64,000 nucleotides of DNA. Origin: JANSWY01 sp965267245 (GTDB taxonomy: Bacteria; Bacteroidota; Bacteroidia; Cytophagales; Cyclobacteriaceae). The stretch spans positions 3,410,001 through 3,474,000 of the forward strand of contig OZ253939.1 in assembly GCA_965267245.1 (NCBI GenBank). Direction: 5' to 3'. The notes beneath the pieces are model-generated. The model made no database searches and had not been told where the DNA came from. It saw nothing but the letters and a program-made list of their open reading frames with translations. This document shows, in pieces, positions 25,407 to 34,514 of this stretch. The number at the start of each line of letters is the position of its first letter. Position 1 is the first letter of the stretch. A program made the translations under genes and the position numbers.

Positions 25407-26432
25407 ATGGATTTCTTCACAAGACCTAAATACAGTGCGTTCCGGCACCTCCTTTTGTGGGCTGGCATATATGGTGGTTTTCTCTTATTCTTTGGATACT
25501 CATCAGACAACAATGAGATAGTTTTTATTCTTTCAACTGGATTAATAATAATCACCATTGGAACCAGCCTGGCATTCACCAAAATCCTTATACCTAAATA
25601 TCTGATTCCGAAGAACTTCATCAAGTTTGTGCCCTATTCTCTATCATTATTGTTATTTACCATATTATTTGTTCTAACGCTACAATTGGTCACGATTGGC
25701 TTCTTTAAGAACACCACCTACGGAGATCTTCCCGTTTTAGGGAAACACTATTTGATATTGGTGATACTGGCATTGCTGGTCGTCTTTTTCCATTCATTCC
25801 TAACCATATGGAAACACAGTATCATTATTGCTGAGGAAAGTGAGAAAAAGAGAATCGCTGCTGATTTCAAATTGAAAGAAATGGAATTAGGAGTACTAAA
25901 AAGTCAAATCCATCCTCATTTTTTATTCAATGCGCTGAATACAATTTATGGATTTGCACTTAAACAATCTGAGCAAACCCCTGAGCTCATCTTAAAGCTA
26001 TCAGACCTATTGGATTATATCCTCTATCGGGTAGATAGGGCCGAAACACCTATCCAGGAAGAAGTTGACCATATCCAATCATATCTTTCACTGGAAGAAA
26101 TTAGATTCAGTGATAGCCTGCAACTGGATGTCAATATCAACATTGACCAAAATGTGACTATCATGCCACTTACATTTTTACCTTTTATTGAGAATGCATT
26201 TAAACATGGTGTTCCTGTAAATGACATACTGAACGTATCAATCCAGATAACTTCCCAAAAACAAAAAACACATTTCCAAATGGCTAATGATGTCACGCAA
26301 TCAACATTTGATGAAGGCATTGGGCTTACCAATACAAGGAAAAGGTTGAGTTTATGTTACCCTAACAAGCACATACTGGATGTACGTATTGAAAAAGGGC
26401 AGTTTCTAGTAGATTTGAGCATTAATCCGTAA
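25407..26432 (+). CDS. Sensor histidine kinase, LytS/YehU type
   Basis: The 341-aa protein has four predicted transmembrane helices (within ~12-140) with no large periplasmic domain, a short coil, and the His_kinase (PF06580) H-box KSQIHPHFLFNALNTI with phosphoacceptor His169. The ATPase part follows with LPFIENAFKHG (N box) and GIGLTNTRKRL (G box). The downstream LytTR response-regulator gene starts 2 bp after the stop, so the two form one two-component system. An earlier ATG at 25259 in another frame is not the start. Confidence 0.92.
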   Translation: MDFFTRPKYSAFRHLLLWAGIYGGFLLFFGYSSDNNEIVFILSTGLIIITIGTSLAFTKILIPKYLIPKNFIKFVPYSLSLLLFTILFVLTLQLVTIGFFKNTTYGDLPVLGKHYLILVILALLVVFFHSFLTIWKHSIIIAEESEKKRIAADFKLKEMELGVLKSQIHPHFLFNALNTIYGFALKQSEQTPELILKLSDLLDYILYRVDRAETPIQEEVDHIQSYLSLEEIRFSDSLQLDVNINIDQNVTIMPLTFLPFIENAFKHGVPVNDILNVSIQITSQKQKTHFQMANDVTQSTFDEGIGLTNTRKRLSLCYPNKHILDVRIEKGQFLVDLSINP

Positions 26433-26434
26433 GC

Positions 26435-27139
26435 ATGCCCAGAAAGATCACATGTATCATAGTGGATGATGAGCCCACCGCAAGGGAAATACTACAACAT
26501 TTCGTTAGCAAACTCCCGGATTTGGAATTGGTAGGTTCGTGCAAGAATGCCATTGAGGCAATAGATATGCTGCAATCCCATCCCGTTGACCTGGTCTTTC
26601 TAGACATCAGAATGCCCGATATTTCCGGAATTTCCCTGGCTGAGACGATCAAAAATAAGGCTAAAATTATATTCACCACTGCATTCCGAGAATATGCTGT
26701 AGATGGTTTTGATTTACAGGCTGTGGACTATCTGCTTAAACCCATTTCACTTGAACGGTTTGTTCAGGCTGTTCAGAAATACCGACAGGAATCTGAAATC
26801 AAACTACCCGTTTCAACTGAGGACAATGAAGATTTCTTTTTTGTCAGGTCAGAGCGAAAAATGGTTAAGATTCCACTGAATGACATCCAATTTATCGAGA
26901 GTCTCAGTGATTATGTGAAAATTCACCTGGATAATGACCTGGTGATTACCAGAGAACCCATTTCCACCATTGAATCGAAACTAAATCCGCAAAAATTCAT
27001 TCGTATACATCGTTCATTTATTGTTTCTGCGAACCGAATTTCAAGTTATACCAAAGAAGGAGTTGAACTTGGAGAAAAGTACCTACCGATCAGCAGGACA
27101 TACCGGAAATCAGTATTGGATCAATTTGAAAAACACTAG
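26435..27139 (+). CDS. Response regulator with LytTR DNA-binding domain
   Basis: The 234-aa protein has an N-terminal receiver (IIVDDEPTAREIL; phosphoacceptor Asp57 in VFLDIRMPD; Lys in DYLLKPISLERF) and a C-terminal LytTR domain (~135-234; FFVRSERKMVKIPLNDIQFI, IRIHRSFIVSANRI, LPISRTYRKSV). It pairs with the histidine kinase immediately upstream. Targets cannot be read from the window. It ends before a region of nested inverted repeats (27147-27230). Confidence 0.94.
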   Translation: MPRKITCIIVDDEPTAREILQHFVSKLPDLELVGSCKNAIEAIDMLQSHPVDLVFLDIRMPDISGISLAETIKNKAKIIFTTAFREYAVDGFDLQAVDYLLKPISLERFVQAVQKYRQESEIKLPVSTEDNEDFFFVRSERKMVKIPLNDIQFIESLSDYVKIHLDNDLVITREPISTIESKLNPQKFIRIHRSFIVSANRISSYTKEGVELGEKYLPISRTYRKSVLDQFEKH

Positions 27140-27146
27140 TGAAAGT

Positions 27147-27230
27147 GTACCGGGAATGTGCGTCCAGGTTCAATAAACAACAACCAATTTTTCCCGGACG
27201 CACAAACAAACAACCCAATTTCCCGGGTAC
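27147..27230. repeat. Nested inverted repeats, possible terminator or structured RNA
   Basis: TGTGCGTCC (27157-27165) pairs with GGACGCACA (27196-27204). An outer pair, GTACCGGGAA (27147-27156) and TTCCCGGGTAC (27220-27230), can form at the same time. The inner TTCCCGG (27191-27197) could instead pair with CCGGGAA (27150-27156). It lies between the convergent response-regulator gene and leuB and so may act as a terminator for both. Confidence 0.55.
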
Positions 27231-27245
27231 TTGAAGATAAAATTT

Positions 27246-28337
27246 TTAGATGATCGTAACCGTATTGAAATCAATCATCTTATCAGAATTAATCATAGCG
27301 ACTATAGCATCGCCTACCTGTGAGGTAGTATAATTCTTTTCTTTATTTATGTCTTTTGTCACAAACCCGCAGTTGATCGCTTCATTTACCGCATTCACAA
27401 CTACCTGGCTTTCTCCCTTCAGGCCAAAAGCAATGTCCAGCATCATGGCTGTGGACAAAATTGACCCCAATGGATTGACTTCATTTTTTCCTTTCAATTC
27501 AGGAACTGAACCATGAATAGGTTCGAATAACTTGTGTTCCTCTCCCAAACTCGCTGACGCCACAAGTCCTAATGATCCGGCAATTGCAGCTGCTTCATCA
27601 GTTAGGATATCCCCAAACATATTTTCAGTGAGAATCACATCAAAAGATGCAGGCTCAGTGATCAACTTAATGGCTGCATGGTCTACATACATGTAATCCA
27701 CGCGCACTTCAGGGTACTCATTGGCTAAGTCACCAATAGTTTTTCTCCACAATTTGGAAGTGGCCAACACATTGTACTTGTCTACCAGTGTAAGTCTTTT
27801 CTTACGCTCCATAGAAGCCTGAAATGCCAGGTGACCAATTCTTTCAATCTCAGTTTTGGTGTACATGGTCATGTCATAGGCCTGTTCACCATCCTCTGAA
27901 ATGCCACTGGGTCTTCCTGCGTCACTTCCACCGGTTAATTCTCTGAAAACAACGAAGTTTACTTTTTCAAGCAACTCGTTTTTAAGAGGACTCTTATCGT
28001 ATATGGAGGGATAACTTATAATTGGCCTAACATTCGCATAAAGCCCTAAAGCATTCCTCATTTTCAGCAAACCGCGTTCTGGTTTGATCTGAACTTCTTC
28101 AAATTTTGGATCTCCAACAGCACCGAAAAGAACCGCATCTGCAGATTTGCAGAGGTCTTCAGTCTCTTTTGGAAAGGGATGGTCATAAAGATCAATTGCT
28201 GCACCACCAATTACGCCGTACTCGAAAATAAATTCGTGTTCAAAGGTATTGGCAACTTCTTTTAGCACTTTAACCGCTTCGTCAGTTACCTCTTTTCCTA
28301 CTCCGTCTCCCGGTAATACAGCAATTGTCTTCTTCAT
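27246..28337 (-). CDS. leuB: 3-isopropylmalate dehydrogenase
   Basis: LeuB oxidises and decarboxylates 3-isopropylmalate with NAD in leucine synthesis. The 363-aa protein shows VLPGDGVGKEV, LFGAVGDPKF, the substrate loop LLKMRNALGLYANVRP, RELTGGSDAG, DKYNVLATSKLWR, MYVDHAAIKLI and the NAD region GSLGLVASASLGE followed by FEPIHGSVPEL. It lies 25 bp after leuA on the same strand. leuC and leuD are not in the window, so the leu genes are split. Confidence 0.96.
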   Translation of the reverse strand: MKKTIAVLPGDGVGKEVTDEAVKVLKEVANTFEHEFIFEYGVIGGAAIDLYDHPFPKETEDLCKSADAVLFGAVGDPKFEEVQIKPERGLLKMRNALGLYANVRPIISYPSIYDKSPLKNELLEKVNFVVFRELTGGSDAGRPSGISEDGEQAYDMTMYTKTEIERIGHLAFQASMERKKRLTLVDKYNVLATSKLWRKTIGDLANEYPEVRVDYMYVDHAAIKLITEPASFDVILTENMFGDILTDEAAAIAGSLGLVASASLGEEHKLFEPIHGSVPELKGKNEVNPLGSILSTAMMLDIAFGLKGESQVVVNAVNEAINCGFVTKDINKEKNYTTSQVGDAIVAMINSDKMIDFNTVTII

Positions 28338-28362
28338 CTTACTTACATATTGCTAACCTAAA

Positions 28363-29550
28363 CTAAGCCACCTTTTGATGCTCTCTCATCAACTGTCTCA
28401 GGTTTTCATCCTGAACCACTTTGATGTCATCGGCCATCACAAGGAACTGCTTATAAACTTCATTTAATTCTTCTCCTTCTACATTAACACCAATGGCTTG
28501 CAGCCTAAACTTCAATGCTGCTCTACCACTTCTTGCTGTCAATACAATATCAGATTTACTCACACCAACCTCTGCAGGGTCAATGATTTCATAATTTTCT
28601 CTGTTTTTGATCACTCCATCCTGGTGAATACCTGAAGAATGTGCAAATGCATTACTTCCCACAACCGCTTTATTTGGCTGTACCGGCATTCCCATAGTTT
28701 CAGAAACCATCCTGCTCAAAGGATACAATTGTGTGGTATCAATACCAGTTTCCAAATTCAGGTAAGGGTGTTTTTTCAACGTCATAACCACTTCTTCCAA
28801 TGAAGTATTTCCTGCACGTTCACCGATACCATTGATGGTGCATTCTACTTGTCGTGCTCCGTTTCTCAAAGCATTCACTGAATTGGCTGTTGCCATACCC
28901 AGGTCATTGTGACAGTGAGAAGAGATGATCGCTTTGTCAATGTTTTTCACATTGTCGACAAGGAATTTGATTTTTTCTCCATAAACATCAGGCAAGCAGA
29001 ATCCTGTAGTATCAGGAATATTGACAACTGTAGCACCCGCCTCGATAGCAGCTTCTACCACTTGTGCTAAGAACACATTGTCAGTTCTTCCTGCGTCTTC
29101 TGCATAGAACTCTACATCATCGACCAGGTTTCTGGCAAACTTCACTGCCTTAACAGCTCTTTCAATGATGTTTTCTCTTGTAGTCTTTAGTTTATGAAAT
29201 ATGTGCTGATCTGAAGTACCAATTCCTGTGTGGATCCTTCCACGTTTGGCATATTTTAAAGAATCAGCGGCACATTGAATGTCTTTTTCTACAGCCCTGG
29301 AAAGTGCGCAAATAGTGGGATTGCTCACCGCTTTGGTGATTTCCACTACTGATTTGAAATCACCAGGACTGGAAATTGGAAAACCTGCTTCGATTACATC
29401 TACACCGAGACTTTCGAGCGCCTTTGCAATTTTAACCTTCTCTGCGGTGTTTAATTGACATCCCGGCACTTGCTCACCATCTCTTAATGTGGTGTCAAAG
29501 ATGTGGACTCGACCTTCCCCGGTAGGGGATTGTGTTTTACTGCTTTCCAT
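28363..29550 (-). CDS. leuA: 2-isopropylmalate synthase, short form without regulatory domain
   Basis: LeuA condenses acetyl-CoA with 2-oxoisovalerate. At 395 aa it holds the TIM barrel (FDTTLRDGEQVPGCQL, ISSHCHNDLGMATANS, NGIGERAGNTSLEEVV) and the start of the linker (NAFAHSSGIHQDGVIKN). It lacks the ~120-residue C-terminal LeuA dimer domain that binds leucine in the classical enzyme. Short forms are known in Bacteroidota, so this is not a truncation in this strain. Feedback by leucine through that domain is absent. It forms an operon with leuB. Confidence 0.92.
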   Translation of the reverse strand: MESSKTQSPTGEGRVHIFDTTLRDGEQVPGCQLNTAEKVKIAKALESLGVDVIEAGFPISSPGDFKSVVEITKAVSNPTICALSRAVEKDIQCAADSLKYAKRGRIHTGIGTSDQHIFHKLKTTRENIIERAVKAVKFARNLVDDVEFYAEDAGRTDNVFLAQVVEAAIEAGATVVNIPDTTGFCLPDVYGEKIKFLVDNVKNIDKAIISSHCHNDLGMATANSVNALRNGARQVECTINGIGERAGNTSLEEVVMTLKKHPYLNLETGIDTTQLYPLSRMVSETMGMPVQPNKAVVGSNAFAHSSGIHQDGVIKNRENYEIIDPAEVGVSKSDIVLTARSGRAALKFRLQAIGVNVEGEELNEVYKQFLVMADDIKVVQDENLRQLMREHQKVA

Positions 29551-29681
29551 AAAAAGTCTTCTTTTTTTAATTTTTCGACTTGTTCAAAAGTATCAGAGGT
29601 GGTGCCCAAAGTAAAACCAAATAAAAAATTGATTACGATTTCTAACTTTTTGCACCTATCTTCAGAAGCTCAAATAATATC

Positions 29682-29689
29682 TATATTTG
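29682..29689 (+). promoter_or_regulatory. Candidate -7 element of the 29.7-kb gene
   Basis: TATATTTG is an exact TAnnTTTG match, 24 bp before the ATG at 29714. The nearest TTTG (29649-29652) is 29 bp away, too far for a normal -33, so only the -7 element is supported. Confidence 0.45.
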
Positions 29690-29713
29690 TTGTAGCAACA
29701 CTTTTTAAATACA

Positions 29714-31255
29714 ATGTCTAAGAGCAGGTCTGATAATTTGTACTTACTGATCAAGTCAATGCGGAAGAGTGAGAAACGCTATTTCAAGCTGGACTCCAGT
29801 GAGCATGCGGGCAATCACAAGTACCTCAAACTATTTGACCTGATCGACCGTCAGACGGAATTTGACGAAGACAAGATCCTGGAAACGGAGAAATGGATCA
29901 ACAAGACGCAATTCAGCAATCTGAAAGCCCATTTGTACAAAAAGATCCTTCAAAGCCTCAAGCGATATGCTCAATCTTCTAATGATGATATCAATTTCCG
30001 GGAGCAGATTGATTATGTGCAGTTACTTTATGACCGGTCTTTGTATGGACAGAGCATGTCGATGTTGCAAAAACTGAAGAAAGCCACCGTAAAAAGTGAT
30101 AACCTGGAGCTCCACCTGGAAGTACTGAAATGGGAAAAGAACCTGCTCCCCTACACCATTGAAAAAAATAACCAGGTGCGGGTTAGGCAAATAGTGAAGG
30201 AGGCCAATGAAGTCAATGTAAGAATTGGGAGAACCAACACGCTGACCAATTTACTGGTGGAGTTTGATGCTATCTACATCAGAAATGGTTTTATAAAGGA
30301 CAAGAATGATTTTATTCACATCAGCAAGGTGTTTGAAGAGAGTTTGCCAGAGTATGATGAGAATGAGCTTTCATTCCGAGAGAAATTATTGTGGTACAAC
30401 ATTCACTTGTCCTATTCCAGTTACATCCAGGACTATGAGAATTCGCATTTATATGCTAAAAAATGGGTAGACCTTTTCCAGGAGATGCCTCGGAATGCCT
30501 ATTTCATGGAGATGTACATGAGGGGATTGAATCATTTACTGAATGCCCAGGCCCGGTTGAATTTATTTGATGAGTTTACAAAAACACACAGGAAATTACG
30601 ATCCCTAAACGCTCACCCCATTGTTGAGCTTAATGAAAATCTGCAGGCAAGATTGTTTAAATACAACTATGCCCACCAGTTCAATGGCTACTTCATCAGG
30701 GGAGACTTTGATAAAGGAGTGGCGTTATTGAGAAAGATCGAGGGAAGGTTAGAAGGCTTTATTGAGTTTATCAACAAGCACTCAGAGCTGATCCTGTATT
30801 ACAAAATTGCCTGTTTGTATTTTGGCAACCACGATTTCAGGGATGCCTTGAAGTGGCTGAACCGTATCATCAACAGTGAATACCAGGATATCCGTGAAGA
30901 TGTACATTCATTTGCCCGGATACTGAATTTGATTGTGCATTATGAACTGGGGAATACTGATGTAATTGAATACTACATTAAATCCACCTACCGGTACTTA
31001 TTGAAAAAAGAAGATTTACAGCGGTTCCAGAAATACATATTGGAGTTTATCAAAGGACTATCAAAGGACATCACACAACAGGAGTTGATGGTAAACTTTA
31101 AAGACCTGAGAGAAAAATTACTGGAACTGGAGAAAAGCCGGTTTGACAAGCGGGCGTTTGTTTATTTCGACATTATTTCCTGGCTGGATAGTAAGATTGA
31201 GGACAGGAAAGTAGGTGAGGTGATTAAGGAGAAGGCATTGGCGATTGGTAGGTGA
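29714..31255 (+). CDS. Conserved hypothetical protein, helical-repeat type
   Basis: I do not recognise the function of this 513-aa protein. It is highly charged and predicted all-helical, with TPR/SEL1-like helix pairs along its length (YDRSLYGQSMSMLQKLKKAT, YLYGKKWVDLFQEM-like pairs, FRDALKWLNRIIN). It has no signal peptide or membrane segment, so it is cytosolic. The N-terminus (LYLLIKSMRKSEKRYFKL) is basic. Similar ~500-aa proteins occur across Bacteroidota as conserved hypotheticals. It is divergent from leuA, with ~160 bp between. Confidence 0.75.
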   Translation: MSKSRSDNLYLLIKSMRKSEKRYFKLDSSEHAGNHKYLKLFDLIDRQTEFDEDKILETEKWINKTQFSNLKAHLYKKILQSLKRYAQSSNDDINFREQIDYVQLLYDRSLYGQSMSMLQKLKKATVKSDNLELHLEVLKWEKNLLPYTIEKNNQVRVRQIVKEANEVNVRIGRTNTLTNLLVEFDAIYIRNGFIKDKNDFIHISKVFEESLPEYDENELSFREKLLWYNIHLSYSSYIQDYENSHLYAKKWVDLFQEMPRNAYFMEMYMRGLNHLLNAQARLNLFDEFTKTHRKLRSLNAHPIVELNENLQARLFKYNYAHQFNGYFIRGDFDKGVALLRKIEGRLEGFIEFINKHSELILYYKIACLYFGNHDFRDALKWLNRIINSEYQDIREDVHSFARILNLIVHYELGNTDVIEYYIKSTYRYLLKKEDLQRFQKYILEFIKGLSKDITQQELMVNFKDLREKLLELEKSRFDKRAFVYFDIISWLDSKIEDRKVGEVIKEKALAIGR

Positions 31256-31281
31256 AAGGTTTAAGTTTAGAGTTATCATTT

Positions 31282-31890
31282 TCAATTCACGCGCCTTTCC
31301 CCCTTCCACTTAATAAGAACGTTAATGCTGTCACCAATGATAGTTATTAATTCCTTTGCCTTATACTTTAGTTCCTCTTTATACTTAGGGTCTTGAAAAG
31401 TGATTAGCCGACTCAATTCCATCTTGAAGATTTCTTCTCTTGACCCATTATTCAATACGAAATCAGCTTCAATATAATAAGTTTCAATAGGTTGCCCGTC
31501 TGGTTTAATTATAGAGGTGATCATTTGATATTCAATCCCTCTTAACTTGCTTATTGCTATTTGAGTTCGATTTGTTGAGTTCTTCAATGTTAAATGCTCA
31601 TCACCTCTATTCCAGATAAGTATATTCTTTGATGGCTTTTTTAGTGACGAGTAAATTCTATCAAGTTGAATGACTCCAGCAAAACTGAATATTACACATA
31701 TGATAAACTCAATCCAACTAAATTCAGAAGTTGAAATTCTAAAAAGCAGATAAATAGATACAGTAAAGCATACAAGGATCCATATTATACTAAAAGCAAT
31801 AAATATTGAATCTTTTACTGACCTGGAATAACTCAGGTTTAAGCCCTTGGCAGATTGATCAATGATGAAATTTTCTATATAAGTTTTCAA
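31282..31890 (-). CDS. Small membrane protein of unknown function
   Basis: This 202-aa protein has two transmembrane helices (~28-50 and ~56-76) followed by a soluble domain (~85-190) rich in beta (LIWNRGDEHLTLKNSTN, IEYQMITSIIKPDGQPIETYYIEADFVL) that resembles PH-like folds by pattern only. An in-frame TAA two codons upstream makes TTG at 31890 the likely start, unless translation begins within the frame. It is the first of a run of same-strand accessory genes from 36.2 to 31.3 kb. Confidence 0.6.
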   Translation of the reverse strand: MKTYIENFIIDQSAKGLNLSYSRSVKDSIFIAFSIIWILVCFTVSIYLLFRISTSEFSWIEFIICVIFSFAGVIQLDRIYSSLKKPSKNILIWNRGDEHLTLKNSTNRTQIAISKLRGIEYQMITSIIKPDGQPIETYYIEADFVLNNGSREEIFKMELSRLITFQDPKYKEELKYKAKELITIIGDSINVLIKWKGERRVN

Positions 31891-31922
31891 GCTTTAATTA
31901 ACTCTAATAATTTGATTATGTA

Positions 31923-32434
31923 TCATTTTTCTAAGGCATCTTTAGCCCTTTCGATTATGGGTTCGAATTCAAAATTGGAGCAAGACCCTTCACTTTGGAC
32001 TCTTTCTCCAGTATTTACAATTTTTCCCTGGTCCTCTTGCCAGTCAAAGACGTAGACTTCTGCTTTGAAAACCTCTACTAATTTAGAATAATCTAATCCA
32101 TTTTCATTCTGCGCAAAATTCTCCTCTTTATCTATTATGAAAATTGGAATTTCATTCTCCAAGTATATGATTGTCGTTAAGAACCAAATGAAAGCCCAAC
32201 AACTTGATCAATTTTCACAATCTTGTCTTGGAAAGTCCAAACTCTAAGTTCTCCGCCTCCATCAAATGAAGAATTTAATAATTCTGCTAAATCGAATTCA
32301 GACAATTGCAGGTTTGTGTTTGAATCAATCTTACGAATCTTCTCATTGATTTCTTGCATATGACTTTCTTGTCCATAAACCATGGAGAAAATGCTGCATA
32401 TTGCGATTATTAATAGTGAAAAATAGATCTTCAT
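31923..32434 (-). pseudogene. Secreted hypothetical protein gene split by a one-base frameshift
   Basis: Two adjacent reading frames are parts of one gene. The first, from ATG 32434, has a signal peptide (MKIYFSLLIIAICSIFSMVYGQ) and runs to VVGLSFGS followed by TAA at 32177. The second frame carries LTTIIYLENEIPIFIIDK and continues to 31923. Restoring one T in the TCTTAA run near 32180 joins them as SFGS-LTTIIYLENEIPIF, a ~170-aa secreted protein. No known family is recognised. The one-base loss may be real decay or a homopolymer error. An in-window parallel is the ispH frameshift. Confidence 0.7.
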
Positions 32435-32459
32435 CAGATATTGATTATAAAACAATGGT

Positions 32460-33698
32460 TTAGTCCAAACGTAGTAGCCGACAAACTGTGGACATAACCG
32501 ATTTGTAGATTGTTCCCAGCTTGCTTTCTTCTTCTTTCTTTGGTTCATAATTTAAGAACACCCTTAATTTTTCCTTCGAATCAGGGATGCCCTCTGACCT
32601 AAGTAGTTGAGCGTAATTTACAAATTCACTTGTTCCTATAGACCATCCTCCATGTTCATAAATTGCATGTAGACCTTTTACATCAAATGGATTAAGGTCT
32701 ATTAAATTTTCATCTTTTATAGGTTTTGTTCTATTGTCATTTATTATAGACAATATGGCACAAGTAATGTCCAATGCTTGATATGAATCTACCGTCTCCA
32801 AAACTTGGCATAGTACAGGGATAATTTTTTCCTTTTCACTTTTCCCATATTTGGACAATGTTATGCTTGCATAGCCAGAGATTCTTCCTTCATTAAAAAG
32901 GATTTCTTCAACGCAGTTGAAGCTTTCGTCGGATTTGATACCTTCAATCAATATTTCCAATACTTTTTCATCAATTGGATTTTCTGCTAATGCTATTGCT
33001 GAACAAATCCTTATCAATTCTGAATCGGACTTTAGATAGTAATGGATAAGAGATAAATCAATACTCTTTTTCGATTGTTTATTTAAAAGACCAATAGCTA
33101 AAACCGCATTTGCTGTTTCTATTTCGCTATTAGCCTGACTCAATACTTCAATTATTTTTGGAATAGAGTTTTCAGCTTCTTCTGGAAACCAAGATGTAGC
33201 ATAAAGTGCGGCTATTCTAATTGGTTCATCATCGCTTTTCAAGCAATTCAATAAAACTGGGATCCCTTCTTTTACAAAATCATAACAATTTATCAAAGCA
33301 GGCGAACTGTACCCATACTTTTCAAAATACTCCTATTGCTCATGTGTCATATTTGCTTCACTTTCCAGTAATTCATTTCTGAATTTTTCCGGATTTATTC
33401 CTTGGGGCAAATATTCTTCTTCATATCCCAAAGCTAAACCGACAAGTAGAGAAATTATTTTGTGTCTATCTGCTACAGATTCATTTTCGATAAGTTCATA
33501 TAAAAAAGGGATTGCATGAGGTGTTGCTTCGTATCTTGTTCCCTGATGAAAGATGTTTCCGTATAAATTGTAAATAGCTTTTCCTCTTACATTTTCATCT
33601 GGATTTATCAAATTTCTGATATCGTTCGGCACATCTGCTGCTGAACCATAAGCATGTTTCAAATTGGCCCAGTCTATTTTATCGATTTGTTCTAACAC
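32460..33698 (-). pseudogene. HEAT-repeat protein gene with in-frame TAG stop
   Basis: The frame from GTG 33698 encodes 121 residues ending LESEANMTHEQ, then a TAG at 33333-33335. The same frame then goes on with EYFEKYGYSSPALINCYDFV to a normal stop at 32460. The whole would be ~412 aa, all-helical HEAT-like repeats (PVLLNCLKSDDEPIRIAALY, IRICSAIALAENPIDEKVLE). Intact family members read straight through this junction, so the TAG looks like a nonsense mutation or sequencing error. The second part could be re-initiated at TTG 33296. The partner of the repeat protein is unknown. Confidence 0.75.
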
Positions 33699-33772
33699 TT
33701 AGTTGATGGTTTTTATTTTTTCTGATTGCAGAGAACATTGAAATATGCGTGTCATACTTTTGAACATATTTC

Positions 33773-33918
33773 CTTGCCAATTATACCATAATTAACTCCA
33801 ATAACCAACCATAAAAACCCCAATCATTACACCAAGTATTGATCAATAAATTAAGTCTGTCCTTTTCAATCGGACAGGAATCCTAATAAAATAATAGTCA
33901 CAGGTTTGGTATAACTGT
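33773..33918. repeat. Junction repeat copy 1 (elements A and B)
   Basis: Element A (33773-33815) shares CCAATTATACCA and TCCAATAACCA with copies at 35517 and 36252. Element B (33869-33918) shares ATAGTCACAGGTTTGG with the copy at 35626. B lies ~20 nt after the upstream gene's stop (33947) and includes a CTGTCC/GGACAG hairpin. A lies ~75 nt before the HEAT-gene start. On the minus strand A reads TATAATTGG after a TTG 20 nt upstream, like a Bacteroidota promoter. The rest of 33699-33946 holds no gene. Confidence 0.7.
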
Positions 33919-33946
33919 TACAATTAATTGCAGCTGTTGGCGATTG

Positions 33947-34420
33947 TTATTTTTCCTTTTTGTAGTAAATCTTGTAGTACGTTTTGAACCAATTCAAAGC
34001 ATTCTGGTATATCAGGTGGTCCTTGTTCAAGAGTTCACTCAATGGGTGTTCCATCCAATAAGTGCAACCAGCGCACACGGGAATAATTTCAGTTGAGGAC
34101 TTGATTTCGTTTATTCGTTCGATTTCAGAGTTTGACAATTCAAGCTCCTTCTTGTTATTTAGTTGTTCAAGTAAAATCACTGCCAGGAACTGGTCAGCAG
34201 GAAGTTCAGAATTAAGTGTTGCTCTGATCTTATCGAAATCTTTGTTCAGAAAGGGTTTTGTGATTTTAGAGACGGATTTTGTTGGTCTTCCATCAAAAGA
34301 ACATCCAAATCCAAGACTTTCTTTATCCCAGTTCTTACGATCCCAATCAAATTGAGCGTTCACCGTAAGAGCATTTAATGCAAAGATGATATGTATGATG
34401 AATTTCGTCAAGTCACTCAA
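33947..34420 (-). CDS. Secreted hypothetical protein
   Basis: The 157-aa protein has an N-terminal signal sequence (FIIHIIFALNALTVNAQ) and a ~135-aa mature part. A short N-terminal block (FDWDRKNWDKESLGFGCSFDGRPT) is followed by a helical region (KDFDKIRATLNSELPADQFLAVILLEQL) and then a CAGCTYWMEHPLSELL segment. Three cysteines (GCSFDG and CAGC) could form a disulfide or metal site. I recognise no family. It lies between junction repeat copy 1 and a gene remnant (34515-34718). Confidence 0.6.
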   Translation of the reverse strand: MSDLTKFIIHIIFALNALTVNAQFDWDRKNWDKESLGFGCSFDGRPTKSVSKITKPFLNKDFDKIRATLNSELPADQFLAVILLEQLNNKKELELSNSEIERINEIKSSTEIIPVCAGCTYWMEHPLSELLNKDHLIYQNALNWFKTYYKIYYKKEK

Positions 34421-34514
34421 AACTCTTCGTAGTTGTCTGAAGGATCATTGTCATAACCAATAAATTCGTCTGTTAACTCTTCTATAATATTTATGTGCGT
34501 GATTAATTAGATTG

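Noticed and set aside
25258..25521. Plus-strand frame of 87 codons starting MMDFTSLSPF.
   Set aside because: It overlaps the start of the LytS-type kinase gene in another frame, has no signal or domain, and the kinase frame is clearly the real one.
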